Shown here: piece after piece, positions 30,865-39,683 of the stretch
Numbering within the stretch: position 1 is the first letter of the stretch
Layout of the letters: every line of letters starts with the position of its first letter
From: Sandaracinus amylolyticus
GTDB lineage: Bacteria > Myxococcota_A > Polyangia > Polyangiales > Sandaracinaceae
Length of the DNA stretch: 64,000 bases
Assembly: GCF_000737325.1 (NCBI RefSeq)
Contig: NZ_CP011125.1
Location: 3,348,001 to 3,412,000 of the forward strand
Direction of reading: 5' to 3'
Translations under genes and position numbers: made by a program
The notes under the pieces: generated by a model
What the model saw: the letters and a program-made list of their open reading frames with translations, nothing else
Told to the model about the DNA's origin: nothing
The model's database searches: none

Positions 30865-31158
30865 ATGGCACGCACACCGCTCCAGGCAGACGAGATCACG
30901 AGCGCGCTCCGGGACCTCCCCGGCTGGGCGCACGAAGGCGACGCGCTGCGCAAGACGTTCCGGTTCCAGAATCATCGCGAGGCGATGAGCTTCCTCGTGC
31001 GCCTCTCGTACGAGGCCGAGCAGCGCGATCACCACGCCGAGATCCACAACGTCTACGCGACGGTCGAGCTCGTGCTGCGCACGCACGACGCGGGCAACCG
31101 CGTGACGCGCGCGGACGTCGAGCTCGCGCGCGCGATCGAGTCCTTCTCCTGGGTGTGA
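30865..31158 (+). CDS. Pterin-4a-carbinolamine dehydratase
   Basis: The 97-aa enzyme dehydrates 4a-hydroxytetrahydropterin in the recycling of pterin cofactors. It shows the expected helix-strand pattern with LPGWAHEGDALRKTFRF and the active-site block YEAEQRDHHAEIHNVYATVE (two adjacent His). The family end (NRVTRADVELARAIE) is complete. ATG 30865 is preferred over GTG 30850, because a -10-like CATGTT lies six nt before it, as at other leaderless starts here. No aromatic amino acid hydroxylase is in the window, so its partner is unknown. Confidence 0.88.
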   Translation: MARTPLQADEITSALRDLPGWAHEGDALRKTFRFQNHREAMSFLVRLSYEAEQRDHHAEIHNVYATVELVLRTHDAGNRVTRADVELARAIESFSWV

Positions 31159-31240
31159 TCCGCGTGGGCGCGGCGGGGCGCGCTGCACCACCGCTGTTCG
31201 CGGCTTTTTCCGCGTGATCGCGGCGCCCATCGTCGTGCTC

Positions 31241-32212
31241 ATGGGGGCCGAGATCATCCGGATCGAGCGAGCACGGGACCCTCTCGCCCAGGGCCTGCAC
31301 CCCGCCGCGTTCGGGATGGAAGAACGACGGCGTTGTCCGCTCTGCGACGGCGACCGTCGCATGACACTCTGGGCCGGTCGTTTCGGCGACCCCGAGGTCC
31401 GCGCGTTCATTGCCGCGCATCACTACGCGGGCGATCCGCTCGCGGTGCTCGCGGACGAGCGCTTCGAGCTCGTGCGCTGTCACGCGTGCGCGCTGCGCTA
31501 TCACGCGCGCGTGCTCGACGCGAACGGCCTCGCGCTCCTCTACGGGAGCTGGATCGACGCGATGCAGATCGAGCGGTTCGAGGCGGAGCACGTCCCCGCC
31601 GATCGACGCGAGCCGTTCGCCGTCGGGCGCCACGTCGTGAAGGACCTGCTGAGCATGCACGCGCTCGCGGGCGCGCCGAGCGAGATGCGGCTGCTCGACT
31701 TCGGCTGCGGCGACGGGCGCGCGCTGCGCATCGCGTCGGCGCTCGGGCTGCGCGCGGTCGGGGTCGATCCCAGCGTGACCCGCAGCGAGCGCGCGAGCGA
31801 CGGCGGCGGCGCGGTGCACCCGACGCTCGAGGACGCGCTCGCCGACATCGGCGGGCGCGTCGACGCGATCCTGATGAGCGAGGTGCTCGAGCACCTCGTC
31901 GAGCCGCGCCGCGTGTTGTCTTCGCTGGTCGCCGCGATGCGGCCGGGCGGCGTGATCCTCATCGAGACGCCGGACACGCGCGGCATCGACGGTCCGCCGC
32001 GCACGTTCGAGCACATGCGCTGGGTGCACCCGCTCGAGCACGTGAACGGGTTCACCCCGGAGACGCTCGAGCGCATGGCGCGCGCGGTCGGGCTCGAGCC
32101 CGCGCCGATCATGCGCGCGCACGCGACCACACGGCTGCGCGACGTGGTGCGCACCGAGGTCGGCCGCTTGCTCGCGCGACCGAGCACGAGCCGCATCTTC
32201 GTGAAGCCCTGA
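31241..32212 (+). CDS. Class I SAM-dependent methyltransferase with N-terminal zinc-binding region
   Basis: The product (323 aa from ATG 31241; GTG 31214 would add nine residues) has two Cys pairs in its N-terminal third (RRCPLCDGDRR and LVRCHACALRYH) that look like a zinc site. A methyltransferase fold follows: LLDFGCGDGRALRIA (SAM motif I), VGVDPS, ILMSEVLEHL and GGVILIETPDTRG. This resembles Methyltransf_23-type enzymes acting on sugars or natural-product precursors. It is followed convergently (4 bp) by the AlkX-like gene. Substrate unknown. Confidence 0.82.
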   Translation: MGAEIIRIERARDPLAQGLHPAAFGMEERRRCPLCDGDRRMTLWAGRFGDPEVRAFIAAHHYAGDPLAVLADERFELVRCHACALRYHARVLDANGLALLYGSWIDAMQIERFEAEHVPADRREPFAVGRHVVKDLLSMHALAGAPSEMRLLDFGCGDGRALRIASALGLRAVGVDPSVTRSERASDGGGAVHPTLEDALADIGGRVDAILMSEVLEHLVEPRRVLSSLVAAMRPGGVILIETPDTRGIDGPPRTFEHMRWVHPLEHVNGFTPETLERMARAVGLEPAPIMRAHATTRLRDVVRTEVGRLLARPSTSRIFVKP

Positions 32213-32216
32213 TCGC

Positions 32217-33389
32217 TCAGCGTTTCGCGCGTCGTCGCGCGCCCGGACGGCGCACCACGCGATCGCATCCGCACGCGATCGCGTGTCGCTCGAGCGCAGC
32301 GTCGAGCGCGTCCTCGTCGAGCGCGACGCCCTCCTCGCGCCACAGGCGCTCGATCACGAGCGTGGTCCCGTCGACGCGCCCTTCGAGGCGTCCGACGAAG
32401 CGCCCGCGGTGCAGCAGCGGCACGACGTACCACCCGAAGCGCCGCTCCTCCGCGGGCTTGTAGACCTCCCACACGTAGTCGAACCCGAACGCGTGCCGCA
32501 CCAGGTCGCGATCCCACAGCACGGGATCGAGCGGCCCGAGGATGCGCATGCGATCGTCGGGCGCGATCACGCGTCGCTCCTGGAACCCGCGCGGCGCGAG
32601 GTACGTGCGTCGCGCGCCCTCGACGGCGACCTCTTCGATCGCGCCCTCGTCGATCAGCTGCTCGATCGTTCCGTCGGTGCGCGCGTCGCGCAGCATCGAC
32701 CACGTCGCGCCGCCGGCACGCGAGAGCAGGCCCGCGGCCTCGACGCGCTCGCGCAGCGCCCAGGCGGCGAAGCCGTGCCCCGCGACGTCGACGTCGTGCT
32801 GATCGGGCAGCGCGCGCCGCGGCACGTCCCAGAGCTTCGCGCGCGTCGTCCGCCCCGCGACGACGATCTCGCAGCGCGTCCAGAGCACCTCGATCGCCAT
32901 CGATGCCGCGCGTCCGGTGCCCTTCCAGCCGCTCCAGTCGATCGGCTCGACGCGCCCGCGATCCTCGAGCTCGCCCGCCGTGATCGGACCGCGCGCGGCG
33001 ATCTCCTCGCGCACCGCGTCGAGCACGCCGTCCGGCAGCCGGCGCAGCCGATCCCCGAGCCGCCACCACGGCGTCTCCGCGGCTTGATCGCGGTAGTGCG
33101 GGAACGCGCGCGCGGGCAGCAGGCAGCGCTCCTTCGCGAAGTGCTCGAACGCGTGGCCGGGCAGGGTGTGCGCGTACAGGTCGCCCTTCGCGATCCCGTC
33201 GATGCGCGCGAGCGCGACCAGGTCCGCGTTGGTGCCCATCGGGTCGAGCGGATCGAGCTGCACGCAGCGCAGCGCATCGAGCATCGCGCGCACGCCGCGT
33301 CCACCGCGCTCGCGGCGCGGCCGCGCGAGCCCGAGCTGCGAGACGAGGTACGCGCGCGCTTCGTCGCGAGAGAGCGTGGTCGTCGGCAT
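32217..33389 (-). CDS. AlkX/YcaQ-like winged-helix (HTH_42) protein, putative DNA glycosylase
   Basis: The 390-aa product belongs to the winged-helix HTH_42 family that includes the interstrand-crosslink glycosylases YcaQ/AlkX and AlkZ. The catalytic-region motif is visible as CVQLDPLDPMGTNADLV, with Q44-L45-D46 matching the Gln-x-Asp type of AlkX-like enzymes. The late conserved block VYKPAEERRFGWYVVPLLHR is also present. ATG 33389 is chosen because the preceding in-frame codons look non-homologous. Glycosylase activity is inferred from the motif; some members may have other roles. Confidence 0.75.
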   Translation of the reverse strand: MPTTTLSRDEARAYLVSQLGLARPRRERGGRGVRAMLDALRCVQLDPLDPMGTNADLVALARIDGIAKGDLYAHTLPGHAFEHFAKERCLLPARAFPHYRDQAAETPWWRLGDRLRRLPDGVLDAVREEIAARGPITAGELEDRGRVEPIDWSGWKGTGRAASMAIEVLWTRCEIVVAGRTTRAKLWDVPRRALPDQHDVDVAGHGFAAWALRERVEAAGLLSRAGGATWSMLRDARTDGTIEQLIDEGAIEEVAVEGARRTYLAPRGFQERRVIAPDDRMRILGPLDPVLWDRDLVRHAFGFDYVWEVYKPAEERRFGWYVVPLLHRGRFVGRLEGRVDGTTLVIERLWREEGVALDEDALDAALERHAIACGCDRVVRRPGARRRAKR

Positions 33390-33550
33390 CGACGCGGTGG
33401 AGTCTAGCGTCACCGGCGCTGGGGACCGCAGGCCGGATCGATGGGCCGCTTCGGACTGCGCAGCGGCGTTCGCAGGCACCCTGCATCGCTCACATCACGC
33501 GCGCGTGACCGCTTCCGCGCGAGGCACTCGTCTTGCGAAGCTGGGGCGTG

Positions 33551-36037
33551 ATGTCTCGCCGTGGCTCTTTCGTTCTCTTCGCCTGCTTCCTCTCGCTCGC
33601 CGGATGCGAGTGCGGCGACACGCCGATCGGCGCGTGTGACTCCACGAACGACTGTCGCGCCGGCCAGCGCTGCGTCGACGGAACGTGCACCACGACGGGC
33701 GTGCTCGACGCGTCGCGCGACGACGGCGCCATCGGATCGTGCTCGCCCGCGTGCGACGACGGCGAGCTCTGCGTCGCGAGCGTCTGCGCGCCCGACCTCG
33801 GGCCCTGCGCGTCGTCCGGCGAGTGCAGCGGCGACAGCTACTGCGAGCCCACGCACATGCGCTGCGTGCCGTACGGCGTGCCGGCGGGCTACGTCGCGGA
33901 CTCGACGTGCTCGCGCCTCGTCGCCGCGGGCACCTTCGCGCCGTCGGTGCAGTGCGAGTTCACCGCCGCGCCGGCGGGCGATCCGTTCCCCGCGCACCTG
34001 CACGTGCTCTCGACGCCGATGGTCGTCGACTTCGCGATCGGTCGCGGGCCCGACGAGCCGCACCGCCCGTCGATCGTCGCGGTGTTCGACGACGGAGTCG
34101 ACGGCTCGTCCGAGGTCGCGACGGGCGTGATCCGCATCCTCGACGGCGAGACGTGCACGCAGATCGCGGAGCTCGGATCGCTGCAGATGGTCGCGCACAG
34201 CGCGCCGGTCGCGGTGGGCGATCTCGACGGCGACGGTCGCGCCGAGATCGTGGCGTACAAGGCCGAGCCGCCGACCGACGGCGAGACGCCCGCGACGCGC
34301 GGCGGGCTCGTCGCGTTCACGTACGACGAGGACACGAGCGCGTGGCGCGTCCTGTGGCGGTCGACGCGCGCCGACGGCAGCCCCTACGAGCCGGTCGGCG
34401 GCGGATGGGCCGGCCCGTCGATCTACGATCTCGACGACGACGGACGCCCCGAGGTGCTGCGCGGCGCCATCGTGCTCGACGCGAACGGCATGCTGATCGA
34501 CGAGAGCAGCGCGGCGCTCCTCAACTACGGCTCGGGCACGTTCGCGGTCGTCGCGAACGTCGACGCCGACGCGGACGTCGAGCTCGTCGGCGGGCACGGC
34601 GTGTGGGCGTGGGATCGCACGTCGCGCACGTGGGTCGCAGAGACGTGGGCGACGGGAGGTCAGCCTCACGGCCACGTCGCGATCGCGGACTTCGGCGCGT
34701 TCCCCGGCACCGCGTCGTGGCCCGCCGAGGCGCCCGAGGTCGCGGTGATCACGGCCGGCAACGCGCGCATCCAGACGCTCGACGGAACGATCGTGCTGCC
34801 TCCGATCGCGCTCCCGGGCGGCGGCAGCGGTGGCCCTCCGACGATCGCCGACTTCGACGGCGACGGTCTCCCCGAGTTCGCGAGCGCGGGCGGCAGCGCG
34901 TACTCGGTGTTCGATCCCGACTGCACGGCCGCGCCGCGACCCGGCGGCGAGTGCACGTCGGCGAGCACGACCGGCGTGCTCTGGACGCAGCCCTCGCAGG
35001 ATCAGTCGAGCAACGTCACCGGCTCGAGCGTGTTCGACTTCGAAGGTGACGGGCGCGCGGAGGTCGTCTACGGCGACGAGTGCTTCGTCCGCGTGTACGA
35101 CGGCGAGAGCGGCGCGGTGCTCTTCAGCCAGTCGCGCTCGTCGTGCACCTGGTACGAGAACCCGGTGATCGCGGACGTCGACGGTGACTTCAACGCCGAG
35201 ATCGTCATGGGCGACAACTTCAACTGCGGCTCCGCGGAGCTCGGCCGCGACTGCAGCGCGTTCGGCCTCGGCCCGCGTAACACCGATCCGCTCTTCGCGG
35301 GGCTGCGCTGCGCGGACGGAGCGGACTGCGTCTCGGGCGTGTGCGACGCGGGCTTCTGTCGCTGCACCACCGATGATCAGTGCTGCGTCGGTGCCGGCTG
35401 CGCCGCCGCCGCGTTCGTGTGCGAGGTGCCTCCCGCGGGCACCCCGGGCACCGGCAACACCTGTCGCGCGTCGCGCCCGATCGGCACGCGCGGCATCCGC
35501 GTGTTCCGCGACGGCGGCGATCGCTGGGTGCGCTCGCGCATGATCTGGAACCAGCACGCCTACCACGTCACGAACGTGGGCGACGACGGAACGATCCCGC
35601 GCACGTCCGACGTGCGCCTCAACTGGCGCGAGGAAGAGCTCAACAACTTCCGCGCGAACGTGCAGGGCGACGCGATCCCGGGCGCCGCGCCCGATCTCAC
35701 CTCGCGCGGCGACACGCGCCTCTGCGACGCGACGGGCGGCACCGCGACGCTGCGCGCGACGCTCTGCAACCGCGGCGCATCGCCGATCGGCGCGGGCGTG
35801 AGCGCGACGTTCTACGCGGGCGATCCCGCGGCCGGCGGCACCGCGATCTGCAGCGCGATCACGACCGGTGATCTGCGCCCCGGCGCGTGCGAGCCGCTCT
35901 CGTGCGTGTGGGCCTCGCCGCCGACCACCGCGACCGACGTGTGGATCGTCGCCGACCCCGCCGGTGAGGCGGGCGAGTGCCGCGAGGGCAACAACGTGAG
36001 CATCGTCCGAGACGTGCGGTGCGACGGCGTCATGTGA
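33551..36037 (+). CDS. Large lipoprotein with FG-GAP/VCBS repeats and C-terminal CARDB-like domain
   Basis: The 828-aa product has a lipoprotein signal (FVLFACFLSLAGC) and Cys-rich EGF-like modules at its start (CDSTNDCRAGQRCVDGTC). A series of Ca-binding beta-propeller repeats follows (LDGDGRAEIV, LDDDGRPEVL, FDGDGLPEF, FEGDGRAEVV, VDGDFNAEIV). A second Cys-rich segment and a CARDB-like immunoglobulin domain (TLRATLCNRGASPIGAGVSA) complete it. Probably displayed on the outer membrane, binding proteins or polysaccharide. ATG 33551 is preferred to TTG 33533 since it gives a normal signal length. The TSP3 outer-membrane gene follows 17 bp downstream. Confidence 0.82.
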   Translation: MSRRGSFVLFACFLSLAGCECGDTPIGACDSTNDCRAGQRCVDGTCTTTGVLDASRDDGAIGSCSPACDDGELCVASVCAPDLGPCASSGECSGDSYCEPTHMRCVPYGVPAGYVADSTCSRLVAAGTFAPSVQCEFTAAPAGDPFPAHLHVLSTPMVVDFAIGRGPDEPHRPSIVAVFDDGVDGSSEVATGVIRILDGETCTQIAELGSLQMVAHSAPVAVGDLDGDGRAEIVAYKAEPPTDGETPATRGGLVAFTYDEDTSAWRVLWRSTRADGSPYEPVGGGWAGPSIYDLDDDGRPEVLRGAIVLDANGMLIDESSAALLNYGSGTFAVVANVDADADVELVGGHGVWAWDRTSRTWVAETWATGGQPHGHVAIADFGAFPGTASWPAEAPEVAVITAGNARIQTLDGTIVLPPIALPGGGSGGPPTIADFDGDGLPEFASAGGSAYSVFDPDCTAAPRPGGECTSASTTGVLWTQPSQDQSSNVTGSSVFDFEGDGRAEVVYGDECFVRVYDGESGAVLFSQSRSSCTWYENPVIADVDGDFNAEIVMGDNFNCGSAELGRDCSAFGLGPRNTDPLFAGLRCADGADCVSGVCDAGFCRCTTDDQCCVGAGCAAAAFVCEVPPAGTPGTGNTCRASRPIGTRGIRVFRDGGDRWVRSRMIWNQHAYHVTNVGDDGTIPRTSDVRLNWREEELNNFRANVQGDAIPGAAPDLTSRGDTRLCDATGGTATLRATLCNRGASPIGAGVSATFYAGDPAAGGTAICSAITTGDLRPGACEPLSCVWASPPTTATDVWIVADPAGEAGECREGNNVSIVRDVRCDGVM

Positions 36038-36054
36038 TCTAACCTCCGCCGCAG

Positions 36055-37539
36055 ATGCGACCGCAGTCCTTCGCTTCGATCCTCGCGCTCACGCTCCTCA
36101 CGCTGACCTCGACCGCGCACGCGCAAGCCGTGCTCGGCGAGCCATCGGCGTACCGCTTCTACCAGAGCCCCGGGCCCGACACGTTCCTCGGCGTCGACTC
36201 GCTCGCGATCGGGCGCGAGTGGGAGCCCAGCATCGGCCTGCTCGCGGACTACGGCCACCGCCCCTTCGCGCTCGACGACTACGACTGCCTCACCGGCACG
36301 TCCGCCGCGTGCACCGGCCGCGAGCTCGACGTCGTCGGGGGCACGTTCGTGCTCCAGCTCACCGCCGCGATCGCGTTCGCGGATCGCGTGCAGATCGGCG
36401 TCAACGTCCCGTTCATCGCCTACACGTTCGGCGACGGGCACCAGTGGACCGAGGGCGGCGCGCCGCGTCGCATCCTCTCGGGCAGCGCGACGACGCTCGG
36501 CGATCCGCGCATCCACGCGAAGGTGAAGATCTTCGACGAGCAGCTCGGCGCCGGCGCGCACCTCGGGCTCGGCGTCGTCGGCTACGTCACGTTCCCGGTC
36601 GCGCAGGCGATCGCGCCCGGACGTTACGTCGGCGAGCCGAGCGTCGCGGGCGGCGGCCACGTCGTGCTCGGCTTCGGCATCGAGCGACTGCGCGTGGCGC
36701 TCAACGTCGGCGCGCAGATCCGCGAGGACGCGCAGATCCTCGAGAGCCGTCGCGTGTCGGAGTTCGCGTGGGGCGCGGCCGCCGCGTACGACTTCGACGA
36801 GGTCTGGGGCGCGCTCGTCGAGATCCAGATGCAGACCACGTTCGGTCTCGTCTTCGACGACGAAGCGCCCACCGAGGTGCGCGCCGCGGGCTACGCGCGC
36901 GTCGGTGATCTCACGTTCACGCTCGGCGCGGGCGTCGGCGTCATGTACGCGATCGGCGTTCCGGTCGTGCGCGTCCTCGGCGGCGTGCAGTGGGAGCCGC
37001 GCCCGCGCGGCGATGCCGATCAGGACGGGCTCGCCGACGATCGCGACTCCTGTCCGAGCGACGCGGAGGATCGCGACGGCCGCGCCGACGAGGACGGCTG
37101 CCCCGATCTCGACGACGATCGCGACGGCATCCCCGACGAGCAGGATCGCTGCGCGACGGAGGCCGAGGATCGCGACGACCACGAGGACGACGACGGCTGC
37201 CCCGACGGCGACGACGACGGCGACGGCATCGCCGACGGATACGACTCGTGCCCCGGCGTCGCGGAGGATCGCGACGGCGATCGCGACAACGACGGATGCC
37301 CCGAGGACGATCGCGATCGCGACCGCATCGACGACGCGCGCGACCCGTGCCCCGATGCCGCGGAGGACACCGACGGTCTCGCCGACGAGGACGGATGTCC
37401 CGAGACCGACTTCGACGACGACCGCGTGCCCGACGAGTCCGATCAGTGCCCGGAGCAAGCCGAGGATCGCGACGGCTTCGAGGACTCCGACGGATGTCCC
37501 GAGGAGGGCGCACCGCCGCGCCGCGGGCGCGCCCGTTGA
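36055..37539 (+). CDS. Outer-membrane beta-barrel with C-terminal thrombospondin type 3 repeats, no OmpA domain
   Basis: The 494-aa protein has a signal peptide (ASILALTLLTLTSTAHAQA), a ~300-residue beta-barrel (alternating strands such as VGGTFVLQLTAAIAFADRVQ) and then about 160 residues of thrombospondin type 3 calcium-binding repeats (DADQDGLADDRDSCP, DLDDDRDGIPDEQDRC, DGDDDGDGIADGYDSCP). Homologues usually continue into an OmpA peptidoglycan-binding domain. Here the chain ends with [10 protein letters not shown] right after the last repeat. A -10-like TCTAAC lies 11 nt before ATG 36055, so it may be transcribed separately from the lipoprotein gene. Confidence 0.82.
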   Translation: MRPQSFASILALTLLTLTSTAHAQAVLGEPSAYRFYQSPGPDTFLGVDSLAIGREWEPSIGLLADYGHRPFALDDYDCLTGTSAACTGRELDVVGGTFVLQLTAAIAFADRVQIGVNVPFIAYTFGDGHQWTEGGAPRRILSGSATTLGDPRIHAKVKIFDEQLGAGAHLGLGVVGYVTFPVAQAIAPGRYVGEPSVAGGGHVVLGFGIERLRVALNVGAQIREDAQILESRRVSEFAWGAAAAYDFDEVWGALVEIQMQTTFGLVFDDEAPTEVRAAGYARVGDLTFTLGAGVGVMYAIGVPVVRVLGGVQWEPRPRGDADQDGLADDRDSCPSDAEDRDGRADEDGCPDLDDDRDGIPDEQDRCATEAEDRDDHEDDDGCPDGDDDGDGIADGYDSCPGVAEDRDGDRDNDGCPEDDRDRDRIDDARDPCPDAAEDTDGLADEDGCPETDFDDDRVPDESDQCPEQAEDRDGFEDSDGCPEEGAPPRRGRAR

Positions 37540-37641
37540 CACGCACGCCCTCGTGATGCGGTGAGCGCGCGCAGCCGCGCGCTGGACGCACCGCGTGATC
37601 CGTGGTTTCACTGGCGCCGCCTACCTGGAGGACGAATCGCG

Positions 37642-38082
37642 ATGGCAGCCTTGGCCGAGGTCCTGACGAGCGACGCGAAGAAGGCGCAGGTGGTCGACGA
37701 CTGCCTCGTGCTCATCGACCAGGAGGTCGAGGACAAGGGCGGCATCTCGGGCATGGCCATCAAGGCCGGCTACGCCGCGGTGAAGAGCATCCGCCCGGGG
37801 TTCGTGAAGCAGGTCGTCACCGATCTGCTGCCCGAGTTCGCGAAGGCGCTCGACCCCGTCTACCAAGAGGCGAAGTCGCAGTCCCGCGGCGTGAGCGATC
37901 ACTTCACGTCGAACGCGGGGCGCGTCGCCGACGGGCTGCTCGCGATCACCGACGACAAGGCCAAGCGCACCAAGAGCGGCGTCGTGAAGGCGACCTACGA
38001 GCGCCTGCGCGGCACCGCGAAGAAGAACGTCGAGTCGGCGGTCCCGCGCCTCGGCAAGCTGATCGAGAAGCACGCGGGCTGA
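37642..38082 (+). CDS. Conserved hypothetical protein (146 aa)
   Basis: This soluble, helical protein (LAEVLTSDAKKAQVVDDCLV; IKAGYAAVKSIRPGFVKQVV; LPEFAKALDPVYQEAKSQ) has no signal peptide, membrane segment or catalytic motif. A ribosome site (GGAG, 37627-37630) precedes ATG 37642 and decides it over an in-frame start at 37561. It looks like a stress- or structure-related helical protein family seen in other bacteria, but I cannot name it with certainty. It lies 19 bp before the next hypothetical gene. Confidence 0.75.
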   Translation: MAALAEVLTSDAKKAQVVDDCLVLIDQEVEDKGGISGMAIKAGYAAVKSIRPGFVKQVVTDLLPEFAKALDPVYQEAKSQSRGVSDHFTSNAGRVADGLLAITDDKAKRTKSGVVKATYERLRGTAKKNVESAVPRLGKLIEKHAG

Positions 38083-38101
38083 TCGGATACTCTCCGCGCC
38101 C

Positions 38102-38719
38102 ATGAGCACCGACACCGGCTCCGCGGCGATCGTCCCGTCGAACCCGACCACAGGCGCGATCGAGCCGCGCAAGCGCTACTCGTGGATCGAGATCCTCCGC
38201 GAGATCGGCCAGGGCGAGCGCGAGACGCTGATGATGCGCGGCACTGCGCCGCGCTTCGAGGATCTCGTCGGCTGGGAGTTCGCGGGCGCGAACGCGCTCG
38301 GGCTCACGAAGCTCATCGGCATCCGGAAGTTCACGAAGGGCTTCTACGAAGGTCCGCCGCGCAGCGACGGGCCTTCGCCGTTCGTGCAGGGCTACAACAT
38401 CGTCGTGCGTCAGAACGGCGACGAGGCGCCGCACGAGTACGTGCCGAGCGACGCCGCGCCGAAGCGCCACGGCTTCTATCGCGTGCACGCGGTCGATCCG
38501 CAGGCGCGCGACAGCCGCTATCCGAACGCGCTGCTGCTCGACTACGGGCTCGGGGGCAACGGTATCTTCGGGCCGCCGCTGCGCGACTACATCGTGCAGG
38601 TGTATCCGGACGATCCCGATCTGCTGCTCGGCAAGGCGTATCTCGCGCTCGGTCCGGTGCGGATCCCGGTGAGCTTCTTCGTGCTGAAGCGCCTGAAGAA
38701 GCACGACTTCAAGGGTTGA
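38102..38719 (+). CDS. Conserved hypothetical protein (205 aa)
   Basis: The product opens with a disordered stretch and then reads RYSWIEILREIGQGERETLM. It has several aromatic- and Gly-rich segments (FTKGFYEGPPRSDGPSPFVQGYNI, partly loop; NALLLDYGLGGNGIF; YIVQVYPDDPDLLLGKAYLA). No membrane helix, cysteine cluster or known active site is apparent. A -10-like TACTCT lies eight nt before ATG 38102, so it is probably leaderless. The gene ends one base before fabD's ATG, suggesting cotranscription with fabD. I do not recognise the family. Confidence 0.75.
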   Translation: MSTDTGSAAIVPSNPTTGAIEPRKRYSWIEILREIGQGERETLMMRGTAPRFEDLVGWEFAGANALGLTKLIGIRKFTKGFYEGPPRSDGPSPFVQGYNIVVRQNGDEAPHEYVPSDAAPKRHGFYRVHAVDPQARDSRYPNALLLDYGLGGNGIFGPPLRDYIVQVYPDDPDLLLGKAYLALGPVRIPVSFFVLKRLKKHDFKG

Positions 38720-38720
38720 G

Positions 38721-39680
38721 ATGAGCAAGTCGATCGCGAAGGGGAAGGTGGCGTTCGTCTTCCCGGGACAGGGCTCGCAGAAGGTCGGCATGGGCCGCGA
38801 GGCGTTCGACGCGTCGGACGCGTCGCGCGCGGTGTTCGAGGCGGCCGATCGCGCGCTGGGCGAAGCGCTCTCGAAGCTCTGTTTCGAGGGGCCCGACGAG
38901 CAGCTGCGCCTCACGCGCAACACGCAGCCCGCGGTGCTGACGAGCTCGGTCGCGCTGCTGCGCGCGCTCCTGTCGGAGAGCGGTGCCGAGACGCCCGACG
39001 TCGTCGCGGGGCACTCGCTCGGCGAGTACAGCGCGCACGTCGCCGCGGGCACGATGGCGTTCGAGGACGCAGTGCGCCTCGTGCGCATCCGCGGCGAGCT
39101 CATGCAGGAAGCGGTGCCGGTCGGGCAGGGCGCGATGGCGGCGGTGCTCAAGATGGAGCGCGCGCCGCTCGAGGAGATCTGCCGCTCGATCGACGGGATC
39201 GTGCAGCCGGTGAACTACAACTCGCCGGGGCAGATCGTCATCGCGGGCGAGACGCGCGCGGTCGAGCTCGCGGGCGAGAAGTGCAAAGCCGCGGGCGGCC
39301 GCATGATGCCGCTCCCGGTGAGCGCGCCGTTCCACTCGTCGCTGATGAAGCCCGCCGAAGAGAAGCTCGCGCCGCACCTCGCTGCGATCGCGTTCGTCGA
39401 TCCGCGCGTGCCGGTTTACGTGAACGTCGACGCGGCGCCGGTGACGAAGGGCGACGTCGCGCGCGACGCGCTGGTGCGCCAGGTCTCGCGCCCGGTGCGC
39501 TGGGACGAGTCGGTGCTCCGCATGGTCGAGGACGGCGTGACGCTCTTCGTCGAGATCGGCGTCGGCAGCGCGCTCTCGGGCATGATCAAGCGCACGACCG
39601 ATCGCGCGGTGTCGGTGAGCGTGCAGACGCCGAGCGACTTCGTCGCGGCGCGCGAGGCGATCGCCTCGGCGCGCGCCTGA
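38721..39680 (+). CDS. fabD: Malonyl-CoA:ACP transacylase
   Basis: FabD loads malonyl groups from CoA onto acyl carrier protein for fatty acid synthesis. The 319-aa protein has the oxyanion motif VFPGQGSQKVGMG, the nucleophile elbow GHSLGEYSAHVAAG (Ser), an Arg in the RIRGELMQEAV segment and the catalytic His in PVSAPFHSSLMKPAE. Length is typical for the stand-alone enzyme. It starts one base after the upstream hypothetical gene. The rest of the fab cluster is not adjacent. Confidence 0.93.
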   Translation: MSKSIAKGKVAFVFPGQGSQKVGMGREAFDASDASRAVFEAADRALGEALSKLCFEGPDEQLRLTRNTQPAVLTSSVALLRALLSESGAETPDVVAGHSLGEYSAHVAAGTMAFEDAVRLVRIRGELMQEAVPVGQGAMAAVLKMERAPLEEICRSIDGIVQPVNYNSPGQIVIAGETRAVELAGEKCKAAGGRMMPLPVSAPFHSSLMKPAEEKLAPHLAAIAFVDPRVPVYVNVDAAPVTKGDVARDALVRQVSRPVRWDESVLRMVEDGVTLFVEIGVGSALSGMIKRTTDRAVSVSVQTPSDFVAAREAIASARA

Positions 39681-39683
39681 GCG

